Part shown: piece after piece, positions 22,766 through 34,783 of the stretch
How positions within the stretch are numbered: position 1 is the first letter of the stretch
How the letters are laid out: each line of letters begins with the position of its first letter
From: Anastrepha obliqua
Taxonomy: Eukaryota; Arthropoda; Insecta; Diptera; Tephritidae
Assembly (NCBI RefSeq): GCF_027943255.1
Contig: NC_072893.1
Coordinates: 127,657,784-127,721,783, forward strand
Direction of reading: 5' to 3'
DNA: 64,000 nucleotides
Made by a program: the position numbers and the translations under genes
The notes under the pieces: model-generated
The model's input: only the letters and a program-made list of their open reading frames with translations
Database searches by the model: none
What the model was told of the DNA's origin: nothing

Positions 22766-23989
22766 ATGCTTAAGGTACTTCCCAGCATCACTTTAGGAAG
22801 CAACGCAAGTGCAAAATGTGGAGAAATCCATTGTCACAGTTCCACGGAATTTACCATACTATGTACTCTATGCGAACTAAAGTCATTCGATTACGAACAT
22901 TTCATGTTGCACTGTAAAAACGTACACTTCGAAAATGATTTGTTGAGGACAGAGGAAGCCTTTGTGAAAGATGAGCCCATCATTGAAGATAACAGTATTG
23001 ACCATGACTTCATGGATGAGTCTGACTTTGACATTTCTGATGAAGAGGACGATCATTCTGGGTTACGTGTAATGAAATGGGATCAGAAAAACACCTTATC
23101 GGAGTCTCTGAACAGTGGACACAGAAATTATGCTGAAACAAATCCTGATGATGAAGATTACCTGCCAGCTTCGGATCAACAAAAGGTATGCTCTCTTTCA
23201 AAAGAATACAAGGAGTAAGTTTTGTAAATGTTAATTTGAACATTCCAACAGAAACGAAATAGGGACCGCCATTCTCAAGCGTACAAGTGTGAAGTGTGTT
23301 CGCGTACGTACAAAAGTCAACACAATTTGCGTTTGCATTTGGAAAAATCACATAATCCGGTTACAGAGAAGGTTGTAGTTATACAAATGCAAAAATGCGA
23401 AGAATGTACGGAAGAATTTAAGACATTGCGTAGCTTAGAAGAGCATTGCATATCAAAACATGGAGGAATGAAATGTACATATTGTGATAAGAGATGTACT
23501 TCAAGAACAAATCAGCAACGTCATATGGAAACTCATACGCATGGAACGGAGCGAAGCTTTGTCTGCGATTACGAAAATTGTACGAAACGTTTCTTTACAC
23601 GTCGACAATTTCAAGCACACAAGCGCACCCACACCAAAGGCAAGAACTTTATTTGTGATATATGTGGCTATTCTTGCCGAGTACCTGAAATGCTTAAGGT
23701 GCACTATCGTTCACACACGGGAGAAAAACCTTTTGCTTGTGATGAATGCGGAAAATGCTTTGTATCTAAATCGGCAGTTAGAGAGCACAAAGCATCGCAC
23801 GGTACTGAACGGCCACATATGTGTAAGGTATGTGGGCGATCATTTGCTCGCGCTAAATCTCTGTATCATCATAATTTCTTGCATCTCGAAGAGAAGAAAT
23901 TTAAATGCAAGTTATGTGGGCAAGCATATGCGCAATTGGCTGGGCTGGCCGGTCATATGAGGAGACACCGCGAGGATGGCCTTTGCTGA
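22766..23989 (+). CDS. C2H2 zinc-finger protein ZF5, two exons, eight fingers
   Basis: Exon 1 is 22766-23185 (140 codons) and exon 2 is 23252-23989 (245 codons plus stop), 385 aa. The intron is 66 bp, phase 0, donor GTATGC, acceptor CAACAG. It starts MLKVLP. The module is CGEIHC, CTLC, with HCKNVH. An acidic linker (DESDFDISDEEDD) follows. The eight fingers match ZF4 and ZF6 in order: finger four has C-x4-C spacing (CDYENC), finger five is CDICGYSC, and the last finger ends AYAQLAGLAGHMRRH. It is likely a nuclear DNA-binding regulator. Its ligand and target are unknown. Confidence 0.9.
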
Positions 23990-24601
23990 TCAGATATTCA
24001 TCAAATTTCGTCAAACTTTGTTCACCTTAAAAAATTTTAACTTTAATTTTGATTGAAACTTTTTATTACATATGTACATATATAAAATATGCAACCTAGT
24101 CAGGCGTTATACAAAAATTCATGTACATGGTTTCTGCAAACGTAAGTATACATTGGTAATATTAAAACAAAAACAAAAAAAATTGAAAACAACTTTTTAA
24201 AAATAAGTTAAGTGTTAAGATATTCGTATGAGCATACATGTGATTGTGTATGAACATGCACCCACAAAATACAAATTTAAACATTAAATCTTACCTAGCA
24301 ACAAGTTTTTGCATTTTATATTTAGAACAGTCGAGAACAATTAATTCATTCCTTCGCATGTAAACTCATTACGGTAAATTAATGATTGAATTTAGCCAAT
24401 GTTTTAGTATGAATGGGAAATCTCAGATACGCATATCTACCGTCCTCAAGCAGCATACAAAATATAAACATACAAAATACGATAGCATATACATATGTAC
24501 ATATGTACCATATGTATGTAGTAAGCTCACTTGAAAACGTTTTCTCGGTATGGAGTTGAGAAGTATCGAAGATAATATAAATGATGAGATCCAAAGTTTA
24601 T
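23990..24601. other. 3' flank of ZF5
   Basis: AT-rich sequence with ACATATGTAC-type microsatellite motifs. It probably contains the ZF5 3' UTR. No gene is supported. Confidence 0.4.
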
Positions 24602-25009
24602 CAATTTTACCTTTGCAGAAGTGCAGAATTGTAATAGAAATTTTACATTCAAAATTTGCAAACAAGTCTACAGTGGTCGGACCGCCTTACAAGCTCACAT
24701 ATTGACTCACACCACTGCCTTCAACTATAGCTGTGACTATGAGAACTGCGGTAAGGCGTATAGAAGTATAAAGCAATTATCTGTGCACAAGCGTGCCCAT
24801 GATATCGAACGGCAATTGATATGCGAAATATTCGGCTATATTACAAATGTTGGATGCAATTTTATTGTTAACCAGCGCCGGCATACTGGCGAAAAACCTC
24901 ATAAGATTCTACATTCAAAATACAAGAGATATAGGTATGTGTCAAATTTGTGGCAAAACTTACGCACAAGCAGCAGGTTTATGTGCCCATAAACGAATTC
25001 ATCAATAAG
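24602..25009 (+). pseudogene. decayed zinc-finger pseudogene, ZF5-like
   Basis: Follows an acceptor-like CTTTGCAG and reads as a shortened ZF5-type finger array: a finger lacking its first Cys, then CDYENCGKAY with the C-x4-C spacing of finger four, then a fifth finger whose second Cys is Phe (CEIFGY). After HTGEKPHK the frame jumps. The final finger (CQICGKTYAQAAGLCAHK) is in another frame and ends at a stop at 25009. Fingers six and seven are missing and no N-terminal module exon is found upstream. It is a broken tandem duplicate of the ZF4/5/6 type. The LINE at 25028 inserted just behind it. Confidence 0.82.
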
Positions 25010-25027
25010 GGCGATCAAGGTATCTCC

Positions 25028-28000
25028 ATTCCCATGGCACCCGGTTCAACGTTACCGGAATGACTCGGGTTTTTCCCCGACCAAGAGCTGCCGCCCCAGT
25101 AAACTAGCCCTGTCTAGTAAACAGTATATCACCCCACCCCTTACGTCACAGGAGCAACTCCTCGCAGCAACCTTGCTCCAAATACTTCTCCTCAGGGCTG
25201 GAGTTGAATCCAACCTTGGGCCAGAAATATTCTATTGCTGCGTCTGCCATAAACGGCTCCACCCGAACTCCACCTCGGTTAGGTGCAACAAGTGCAACTG
25301 GTGGAGCCATCTTAAGACCTGTTCAGGCCTTAAGACACATAGGGAGTGCACCACACGGTATGTGGCCTCGTGTTGCTCCCGACAGCAGGCGTCTAATGCC
25401 TCGACGGCTACTACCCCCCTGATAGGCCGGCACTACCAACCGCCACCACAACCAGTACCTCTACGGTAAGGAGCCTATCGGGGCAACACCACTCCCTTGA
25501 CATAACCCATCCCCTTTCCTCCTGCTCCAACCCCAGTGCGGGGACAAACCAGCAGCTCCTGGTCCCCCGTAATACCTCGGAATCTGGCATCAGTCAAGTG
25601 CAATTCTTGCTGTAGAGCCCTGCACCCGCAACCGCCACCCATGGCGCGGCCGCCCGCCATCATCAGGAGGCAACAGCAACAGCGGATTGCACAGCAGGCC
25701 TATCGTAGGCAACCCCATGCGTCCCTCATCCTCCGAGCTAGAACGACATCACCCAGAAGCTTTAAGCTTCTTCAATTTAACTGTAACGGACTCACGAGCA
25801 AGGTCGGCGAGATAGTTGACTTCATGAGCCGGCACAGTATCAAGATAGCTGCGCTCCAGGAAACCAAGCTGCACGCTAGGTCCTCTCTGATCACCAGGGA
25901 TGGTTATAACGAGCACAGACATGATCGCGAGCGAGACAATGGTGGTGGCCTAGCGTTTATAGTCCACACCACAGTGCAGTATCGTCTCATTGACGAAGGA
26001 CCTATGCTATCGCTTGCATCAGACCACTTGCCCATTATCGTCTCGATTGAGAGACCTGCCGACTTTGTTTCAGCGAACCACCGGCCCTACTTTAACTTTA
26101 AAAAAGCTAATTGGGCCGGCTTCACGGAATTTACTGAGGACACCTTCGCCGCTCTTCCCATCCCCACAGATGTGCGCGCAGGCGAACGCGCATTCCGCAA
26201 GGTGCTCACAGCTGCTGCGGCTCGCTTCATCCCAGCTGGAAGTTTTAAGGACATCCGTCCTCATTTCCCAGCCGAAGCAGCCAGCTTGGCAAACGAGCAT
26301 GACCACCTATGCCAGGCCGATCCAGGGATCATCGCATAAGGGATCTCAATTTGGAGATCCGGCAACTGGTAGACCAACACAAGCGGTCTAAATGGTTTGA
26401 GCACCTGAAGACCTGTAACCTTACCTCTGGGGAACCTCATGAGGTTCATGGGGCCATCAACAAATCGAAAACATCCAAAGCCATTAGCCCTGACGGACTA
26501 AACGCGCTGATGCTAAGGCACCTGGGACCTTTGGGAGTAGGATTCCTCACAAGGGTCTTCAATCTGTCCCTGACCACTCTCATCATCCCTGTCAAGTAGA
26601 AAGCAGGGCGAGTGGTCCCACTACCGAGACCTGGGAAACCCGCCAACCAAGGGGAATCTTATCGTCCGATAACTCTCCTTTCCCCAGTAGTGAAGACACT
26701 TGAAGCCCTCCTACTCCCACTCTTCACGAAACACCTGGCCCCAGCCCCACATCAGCACGGCTTCCGACGAGTGCATAGCACCACCACCGCACTCACCGCC
26801 ATAAACGCCCAAATAAACCGCGGGCTTAACCAAAACCGCCCCTGCGAGAGGACTGTCCTAGTAGCGTTGGACCTGAAGAAGGCTTTCGACACAGTCTGTC
26901 ATTCCACGCTACTAGATGATATTTATCAGTCGACACTCTCCCAGGGCTGAAGAGGTGGTCCGCAAACTATCTGAGCGGTCGTCACTCGTCAGTGACTTTT
27001 CAGGATCAAACATCAAAGCAAAGGAAGATAAAGCAAGGTGTACTGCAGGGTGGTGTCCTTTCTCCCTTGCTGTTCAACTTCTATATCTCGAAGCTCCCCC
27101 AACCACCAGCGGGAGTTTCCCTGGTCTCATACGCTGACGACTGTACGATAATGGCGTCGGGCAATGACATCGATGGCCTGTGTTCCAAAGTGAACAACTA
27201 CCTCACCGACCTTTCTCGCTTTTTCACTGCGAGGAATCTACAACTTTCCCCCACTAAATCCACGGCAACCCTCTTCACCACCTGGACAAAGGAGATCAAA
27301 CTGTCCCTTAAGGTAAAAGTCGATGACACACCAATACCGACAGTAAACAACCCCAAAATTTTGGGTGTAACCTTTGACAGTTTGCTCTCCTTCTCAGCGT
27401 ACACAACCGCAATTGCCACTAAAGTCCAAAACCGCTACAAGGTCCTCGAATCGCTTGCCGGCAGCACTTGGGGCAAAGACAAAGAACTGTTGCTATCGAC
27501 ATTTAAAGCAATTGTTCGGCCGGTTCTAAACTATGCAACGCCTGTCTGGTCGCCTGGAACCAGTGACACGCATTGGACAAAGCTTCAGACATGCCAAAAT
27601 ACCACAAATGCTCCAAGTAATGGAGCATAACAAACTGCTCAGCAAGCAGTTCCTGCTGGGATGTTACCGCAGGTTTCACCCCTGCAGACACCTGCTTGAG
27701 CCTGAGCCGCCTCCCAGGCACGTCAGGAGACATCTCTTAGACTACGCTGATGAAATCAAGGACAAAACTGACCGCAATCTACTGGACCTGACAGTATTTA
27801 GACAGTCAATAAACGACATTCACCGGGAGACCGTCACCACCTTCTTAAACTCCCGTCCTGTGAATGCCGTAATCGGAGTCCAACCACCACCTACAGCAGA
27901 TGAAGAGCTCCAGCTTCCTCGTGAGACTCGTGTAACACTGGCACAATTACCTGCTGGATATGGTAGCAGGTTAAACTCCTACCTATCCAGAATCGACCCC

Positions 28001-28220
28001 GACATACCAAACATATGTCCGGCATGTGAAGGCACCTCGCACGACACTAACCACCTTTTCACATGCCCCCTAAAACCGACTCATCTAACACCCCTCTCCC
28101 TCTGGACCCATCCCATCGAAACAGCATGTTTCCTGGGCCTACCCCTAGATGAGCTAGACAAAGACGACAGGTGATATACCCGACACTGGCGGGGCTACTA
28201 TTACTGTTAACAAACAAACA
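25028..28220 (+). mobile_element. jockey-like LINE, 3.2 kb, 14-bp target duplication
   Basis: ATCAAGGTATCTCC is duplicated exactly at 25014-25027 and 28221-28234. The 5' region (ACCGGAATGACTCGGG) is present, so this is not a typical 5'-truncated copy. The 3' end is a short AACAAACAAACA tail instead of poly(A). Base composition is much more GC-rich than the surroundings. The ends look complete but the coding part is deleted and broken. Confidence 0.9.
25173..28174 (+). pseudogene. LINE polyprotein remnant (endonuclease, reverse transcriptase)
   Basis: Pieces in order: a Cys/His zinc motif (CCVCHKRL ... CNKCNWW) near 25230; an AP-type endonuclease start (QFNCNGL, LQETKL) from 25770; then an abrupt join to the endonuclease end (SDHLPIIVSI) at about 26020, so the catalytic middle is deleted. 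Reverse transcriptase pieces follow: PDGLNALML and YRPITLLSP, ALDLKKAFDTV, GVLQGGVLSP, and YADDCTIMA at 27130. A C-terminal zinc motif (CPACEGTSHDTNHLF) lies near 28017. Stops or shifts fall near 26338, 26597, 26948 and 27600. It cannot encode a working enzyme. Confidence 0.9.
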
Positions 28221-28234
28221 ATCAAGGTATCTCC

Positions 28235-28773
28235 GACGTTTTTCTAAACCTCATGTCTCGGCAGATGTTAACTTATTATCAGTTCTTTATTATTTAGTAA
28301 TAAAATGTAGGTACAACAGTTTTCGAAGAGTTACTGCTGGTAGTTTTTTCGTTCATGATAAGGCATATTTCCTGAATTTCCTAAACACTTTAGTAATTCA
28401 TTCGGACATTTAAACATTTTTTTATTTTATTTTTTTATTTTTTTGAAGCAATGCTGTTGAACGGAGAAAGTAGTAAATTCAAAGCCAAATAGCTTTTTAA
28501 CGTTAAGTGGTGAGATTTACTCCAAATAAGTATGGCACTGTGGATATTTTAGTAAGCTATCATACATTACGAAAAAGTTGTATTATTCCTAGGTATGTAT
28601 GCCTGTGGTTACGCTTAAAAAAATAGCTTGCATTTGTCTTATGGCCTCTGGTGTCGATACAGCACGCTTGACTGCGCTTTGTATGTGTTAGTGCAGTCGG
28701 GTGGCGTCGTGTCACACATACTTGTTGTCGGTAAAAATCAAAAATTTTAGATATTAGCGTCAAGCACCCGACA
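28235..28773. other. spacer between LINE and endogenous retrovirus
   Basis: AT-rich with no ORF supported. The segment continues the pre-insertion sequence downstream of the zinc-finger pseudogene. Confidence 0.4.
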
Positions 28774-28777
28774 CGCA

Positions 28778-29151
28778 AGTTAGTGTAACAGAAAACACAC
28801 TACTGTACCGATTACATCATCCAATGTATGATACGGAATCAGTAGTTTACATAAAAATATTCCTAATCAGTAGTTTACATAAAAATATTCCTATTCAGTA
28901 GTTTACATAAAAATATTCCTATTCAGCAAATAGTAAACAAAATAAACATTATCAGCAAATAGTATATTTCTATTATCAGCAAACAATTAACAAAAGAAAC
29001 CAGAGCCTATAAATAGACGATTAAGCATAGAAATAAGTCAGTCTTATAATATACTGAAGCATGTGTACTTCAGTTTATAATTGACATAAGTACATATTGA
29101 TACAAATAAACTATATCTTTTTATTTAAACATCAAAAGTACTTATTTAATT
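28778..29151 (+). repeat. 5' LTR
   Basis: Starts AGTTAGTGTAAC and ends TTATTTAATT. It contains three tandem copies of a 28-30-bp unit (AGTAGTTTACATAAAAATAT) at about 28840-28925, a CCTATAAATAG TATA-like box near 29006 and an AATAAA near 29105. Confidence 0.93.
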
Positions 29152-29170
29152 GGGGGCTCAACCGGGATTA
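29151..29170 (+). other. primer-binding site
   Basis: TGGGGGCTCAACCGGGAT lies at the LTR end. It begins with the TGG that pairs with a tRNA 3' CCA. I do not name the tRNA. Confidence 0.65.
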
Positions 29171-29306
29171 ATAAGTGAATAAAAGGAACTCCTAAAAAAT
29201 CAAATTCCACACGTCCTGAAAAAGAGGACAAGGAGAACCAAAAATAAAACTGGACCTCTTCCGCAAAAAGCGATTACAAGTGTTTGACCAAAGCAGAGGA
29301 ATCATA

Positions 29307-30398
29307 ATGGAAGCAAGGTTAGTAACCTTGGAACAAGGCTATGCCACTGTAGAAGCAAAATTAGCCCAGCTGCAGCAAGCGCAAGTACCTAATATCGAAG
29401 AATTCCAACCGATAATTCCCAGGATAAACAATGCAAATGAAATAAATTTGAGACTATTCGAACGGCTACCAGTGTTCAACGGAGACACATCCAAATACAG
29501 GACATGGAGGGCAACCATTATATCAGCAATGAGTCCCATAGAAGCCTTTCGTGATACCAAACCATATTACGATGCATTATTTATAATACGTCACACGAAG
29601 ATCGAAGGAGAACCAGCAACTCTTCTACAGAATCATGGCACAGTATTTCACTTACAAGCAATACTCAATCGCCTAGATTACAGCTACGCCGATACTAGAA
29701 GCTATAACGCCCTTATAGAGGAAATGAAAAGACAAATACAAGGAAGACAGACACTATCCGAATTCCATAGCAAGATCTGTCAAATCTTTAATTTAGCAAT
29801 GACTAAATGCGAAATTGATTACCCAGGGAATACTCACTCTCTACAGCAAGTCACAAAAGAAATGGCCATAGATTGCTTCCGCAATGGCATAAATGATGAA
29901 TTTACTCAACACACATTATATGCAGCAAAACCAAGAGATTTAGAAAGTGCATACGGAGATTCTTTATAAAAGGCAGAACAATCCGATACGACGAGAAGCA
30001 TATAACTACCCCAAACACCCACAAAACGAAAGGAGGTATAACCAGGAGTTCAACCTATTCCCCATAAGGAAAGACCAAACCCGACACCAATGGACGTGGA
30101 TACATCAATAGGAAGATTCCGGCAACCCACGAATAATCAGCATCAACAACAGCAATCGTATCAACAGAATCCCTTCAGAAACAACTATGAACGACAAAGA
30201 GCAGGATACGCACCTTTCAATCCCAATAGAGGAGAACCATTTAAACGAAACCACCAACCAACGTCATCCAGATATAATATAGCACCGCAGAAGCTACAAA
30301 GGATCAACCAAATAACGGATAATAATAGTGATCAGTCATTAAAGGTAAATATAGATGAAAGTGAATTTGAAAATAGAGCTACTTTTTTAGACGAGTAA
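29307..30398 (+). pseudogene. errantivirus gag, frame broken
   Basis: The first ATG in the frame is at 29307. It gives a gag-like N-terminus with a coiled segment, followed by the capsid-type block common in gypsy elements. The frame stops at 29967. The same frame reopens at 30090 with a Gln/Asn/Arg-rich nucleic-acid-binding tail to 30398. Between them a different frame is open and has gag-like composition, so two opposite 1-base shifts about 100 bp apart seem to break the gene. Either they are real lesions or they are sequence errors. Confidence 0.8.
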
Positions 30399-30424
30399 AT
30401 AATCTGCCGTGTCTTCAGATTATT

Positions 30425-32539
30425 TTGCATGATAATAAAAAACTATTGGTTTTAATAGACACAGGTTCGACATTAAATTATATTAGGAAAAATATTCCAA
30501 ATGGAAAGACCTTCCCAGTTAAACAATTTGTTAGTAGAACTCTGAATGGTTCAAACACAATAAACTCAGCCAAGAAGATAAGAATGCTAGGACAAGAATT
30601 AGTATTTTTTGAAATCGAAGAATTAAAAGAATTCGATATGATATTAGGAGAACAATCCTTGAGAGAAATGAAAGCTAAGATAGATCTGTTCGAATATAAA
30701 ATGATGTATGTCAGGAGAACAGAACAGAAGAAAAAAGAAATGGATGTCAGTCAAGTAAATTTCACAATAGATGAGAGCAAATATAAAAAAGAGGTTGAAG
30801 AAATTATGAGAATTAATGAGGAAACAAATCCTATTTTACCATTTACGACAACAATTGAAGCAACGATCCGCACTAAAACTGAAGAGCCAATATGGACGAA
30901 ACAGTACCCTTACCCCTTTTCAGACAATAATTTTATAAATAAAGAAATAAACAAAATGCTAGAGAATAATATAATTAAACCCAGTAAAAGTCCCTATAAC
31001 TCACCCGTATGGACAGTACCAAAGAAAGGAACTGACGAGTTAGGAAACCCTAAGAGAAGAATGGTCATAGACTTCCAGAAATTGAATAGCGAAACCATTA
31101 CCGATAGATATCCCATACCTGATGTCAACATGACAATACAGAATTTGGGGAAAGCAACTGTTTTTACAACCCTAGATTTGGAAGCAGGTTTCCATCAGAT
31201 AAAAATCAAGGAGTCAGACACCGAAAAGACAGCCTTTAGCATAAACGGAGCAAAATATGAATTCTTAAGGCTGCCGTTTGGACTAAAGAACGCACCTTCA
31301 ATATTTCAAAGATGCGTAGATGACATATTAAGGAATTACATAGGAAAATTCGTGCATGTATATATAGACGATGTGTTAATATATTCATCCTCACACGATG
31401 AACATATGGAACACATAAGAATTGTTGTAAATGCACTGCGTCAAGCAAATATGAAGATTTCATATGAAAAATCTCATTTTTTCAAAAACAGCACTGAATA
31501 TTTAGGACATATTATTAAACATAACAGAATAACCGTAGACCCACAAAAAATTGAGACCATAAAAAATTACCCTGTGCCTATGAATCTGAAAGAATTAAGA
31601 TCATTTTTAGGACTAGCAGGATATTATAGAAAGTTCATCAAAGACCACGCCAAGATTACCAAACCCCTAACATTGTTTTTACGAGGAGAAAACGGTCTCG
31701 TAAAGAAAAATCAAAGTGAAAAAATGCAAATAAAATTAGATGAGGAAGCCATAAAAGCGATGAATATATTAAAAAAGGAATTACAAGCACAAGTCGAACT
31801 CTTTCAACCCGATTTCAATAAACCCTTTGATTTAACTACGGACGCAAGTAATTTTGCCATAGGAGCTGTGTTATCCCAAGGTAGAAATCCCATTTGTTTT
31901 ATATCCAGAACACTAAGCGAGACGGAACAAAAATATAGCACAAACGAAAAAGAGTTATTAGCCATAATTTGGGCACTACAAAAGTTCAGGAACTATTTAT
32001 ATGGACGATCAGACCTTACAATCTACACGGATCATCAGTCCTTAACCTACTCTATTTCAGAAAAGAACCCTAATAATAAACTAAAAAGGTGGAAAAACCA
32101 AATAGAAGAATACGGTGCCAAACTAGTATACAAACCAGGTTCTCAAAACATCGTTGCAGATGCACTAAGTCGGCAACAAATTAATCAATTAACCGACTCA
32201 GAATCGCAGCACTCTCAACTCAGCTCACCCACTGAAACCATAAGAAGGGTAGGCACTAGCTTAAACCATTTTAAAAATCAAATTATTATCCAAACTAACA
32301 ATGGATTAGTAAGAATAGAAAGTAAAAATATATTCGGGAAATTTAGACACACCATATACTTCACCACTATAGAACAATTGATAAGTGATATTAAAGGCGT
32401 ACTACACCCAAACAATATTAACGCCATAATCACTACCGAAGAAATTCTATATCAAATAAAAACCACACTAGTACAAACTTTCCCAACCACTACTTTTGTA
32501 ATAGCAAATGCATTAGTCAGAGACATCAGAGAACGTTAA
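30425..32539 (+). pseudogene. errantivirus pol: protease, reverse transcriptase, RNase H (interrupted)
   Basis: 704 codons are open. The aspartic protease motif is LIDTGS near residue 10. Reverse transcriptase shows VIDFQKLN, TLDLEAGFHQI, LPFGLKNAPSIFQ and the catalytic YIDDVLIYS. RNase H shows TTDASNFAIGAVL, and TDHQSL follows. The frame runs into the nested element at 32527 and stops at 32539, before integrase. All catalytic motifs in this part look intact. Integrase continues in the same frame after the insertion. Confidence 0.9.
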
Positions 32540-34782
32540 ATATAGAGAATTCTCACGAGCTACGAATGGTGTGAATTGTCAAAAATGAAGTGAAACGGCG
32601 AACACTGTTTCACCTCGCTAAACTCGAAGGCGGGGAAGTTCTTAACAGAGCTGATTACAGTGAATTACGTACAAGTACATTGGCTCTGCTCAGTTTTTGG
32701 TTTCTGTATGAAATCAAATTGACGAATGCCGACGGCATTTTGCAAGGCATTTGCTTGTGCATTTTTATGTTCCCTTGGTAAACGAAAATTTATTCAATTT
32801 GTATTTTCAAACAAAGGTGATGAAGAAAAATGATTGAAGAAATTATTATATGCGCCAACATTTCAAATCAAAGTAACTTTATATTTTGATTTAATTTACC
32901 TCTCACATTTTGGTATGTGCGTTTTAGTAAATTTAAAACTAAACAAATTTGATGAAAATTTTTACTAATTTTTTGAGTCGAAATTAATTCATAGCATACA
33001 AGTGTTTTGGTATATCGACATATGTATTTACATTTGAACATGCATTTATTTGTTCCTTTGGCAAACCAAATCTTTTTCAATTTACATTTTATTACAGGGA
33101 ATAATAATATATGCACATACATTTGTATGTATGCATTTTCTAGATAGTATAAAACTTTAAAATAAATAAAGGAAACAAAGACACGTATTTGCATATATGG
33201 GACAACTAAATTCAATTGCATCTTTATTAAATATGTATATGTTGCACGCATATGTGTGCACTGAAGCAACATGACCTACCTCACGAGCATCGCCTTATAT
33301 TTCATGTAAATAACCTAATGATCAAATTCCTGCCTCACAAAAGCTAAAACAAATTTCTTTTGAATATTCATGTACATATTTGTATGTGCGTATGTACACT
33401 TGGTGCCCATATCCCTTCAAACAAATCAAAAAATTCTGTATACAAAACGCTTCATTACCAGGCACACAGAAAGATGGCATATGCAAATATAAATATCGAA
33501 TTCAAGCAAAACAATGCTTATTAATATACACACACAGGGCATTCGCTTTATTCCTCAAAATGCGTATGTCGTTCAAAGCTAAAATTCTATGCCTAGCGAC
33601 TACAAGAACAAAATGCAGTCATAGACGCAGGCGTAGCGGCCATCATTCTAGTTGCCATAGCGCTGAACAGTCGCGGCGGCGCCGAACAGTTTCAACTATT
33701 GTTCTGTGCAACAAAAACTCATCTTCAAAAAATTCATTGATAAATTCGAGCTCATAGTTCTAAGAGCAAGAATTTTCATTCATAAAACGAGCCGCCCATA
33801 TGCCAATTTTCTCGACAATTCGAAAATAGTCAATATTGGAATATTTCGCGTAGAATTATTTGCCAATATTTGATAAATCTTCAATTTTTGTCAAGTCGAG
33901 TGCCCGCGGCATCGTACATATGTATGCAAAAATATATGTATGTAAATATGTCGTTCTAAATGCTCGACAGCCGCAGCTGCTGTGCGTCAAGTGCGCGCAT
34001 GAGCATACAGTAAGTTGCAGAAGAAAACAAGTAGCTTAAAAAAAAGGTCTGATTCGGACATTTTAATACTAAGATAAAATTTGGAAACAATTATTTTATG
34101 TTAACTGATAGTAGGCAAATAGTTAATTAGTAGATTACTTTACGTATGTAGTTTTTCAATTGATAAAAAGTGCACAAAACATATGCATATATCTGCAGTT
34201 AGAAACTTACTCTGAAATCAGAGCATTTGAAGATGCCTGTAACATTTCAAGCTTACTGTACATACAATGCTGTGCCAATGAATGTGCGCTGCGCCATGAG
34301 TGCGCGCTGGATTTCTTGAGAAGTCTACCGTTTTATTTTGAGCTGTCGCTAGTGAGCACACATACACACAGCATATACATATGCGCAAATGTATATAAAT
34401 TCACAAATTTACATTTGCATATGCCATCTTCCTGTGCGCCTAGTAATGAAGCGTTTTCTATAGAGGATTTTGATTCAGTTGGAAGGGATTCAACAAAGTT
34501 TTACAGACACCAGACAGACAGACATAACATATGTATATAATTTGGATGATTTGGAGAAATTCAAATATATATGTAGGTCATATTAAAAAGCTACCTAACA
34601 TTCTTTGCTTCTAATAACCAACAAATTCTTATCGACTGCTGCTAAATTTACATAATTCAGCCCCTCACTGTTAATTTTTGTTGAAAAATCTGTCTATGGT
34701 GAATTGTCTTCGCGAGACGAGTACCCCTCGAAAATGAACACTTTCCAGTCATTAAGACTTCTCTATTCATTAACGTTCTCTG
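32527..34782. mobile_element. 2,256-bp element with CAGAGAACGTTAA inverted ends, nested in pol
   Basis: Starts CAGAGAACGTTAA and ends with its exact inverse. Inner bases also match partly (ATAGAGAA). The start resembles hobo/hAT ends (CAGAGAAC). An 8-bp duplication is not visible: the flanks are AGAGACAT and TGAGATAG. No transposase is encoded; the interior is AT-rich. It includes two inverted stretches (33461-33500 and 34370-34450) that match the ATATGCAAAT segment of repeat family R1. It is non-autonomous. The superfamily is uncertain. Confidence 0.7.
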
Positions 34783-34783
34783 T

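Noticed and set aside
28840..28925. Regularly spaced repeats that could suggest CRISPR
   Set aside because: Only three units without distinct spacers, inside a retroviral LTR of a eukaryote.
32868..33272. 134-aa minus-strand frame within the nested element
   Set aside because: Composition is that of AT-rich noncoding sequence, with no transposase motif.
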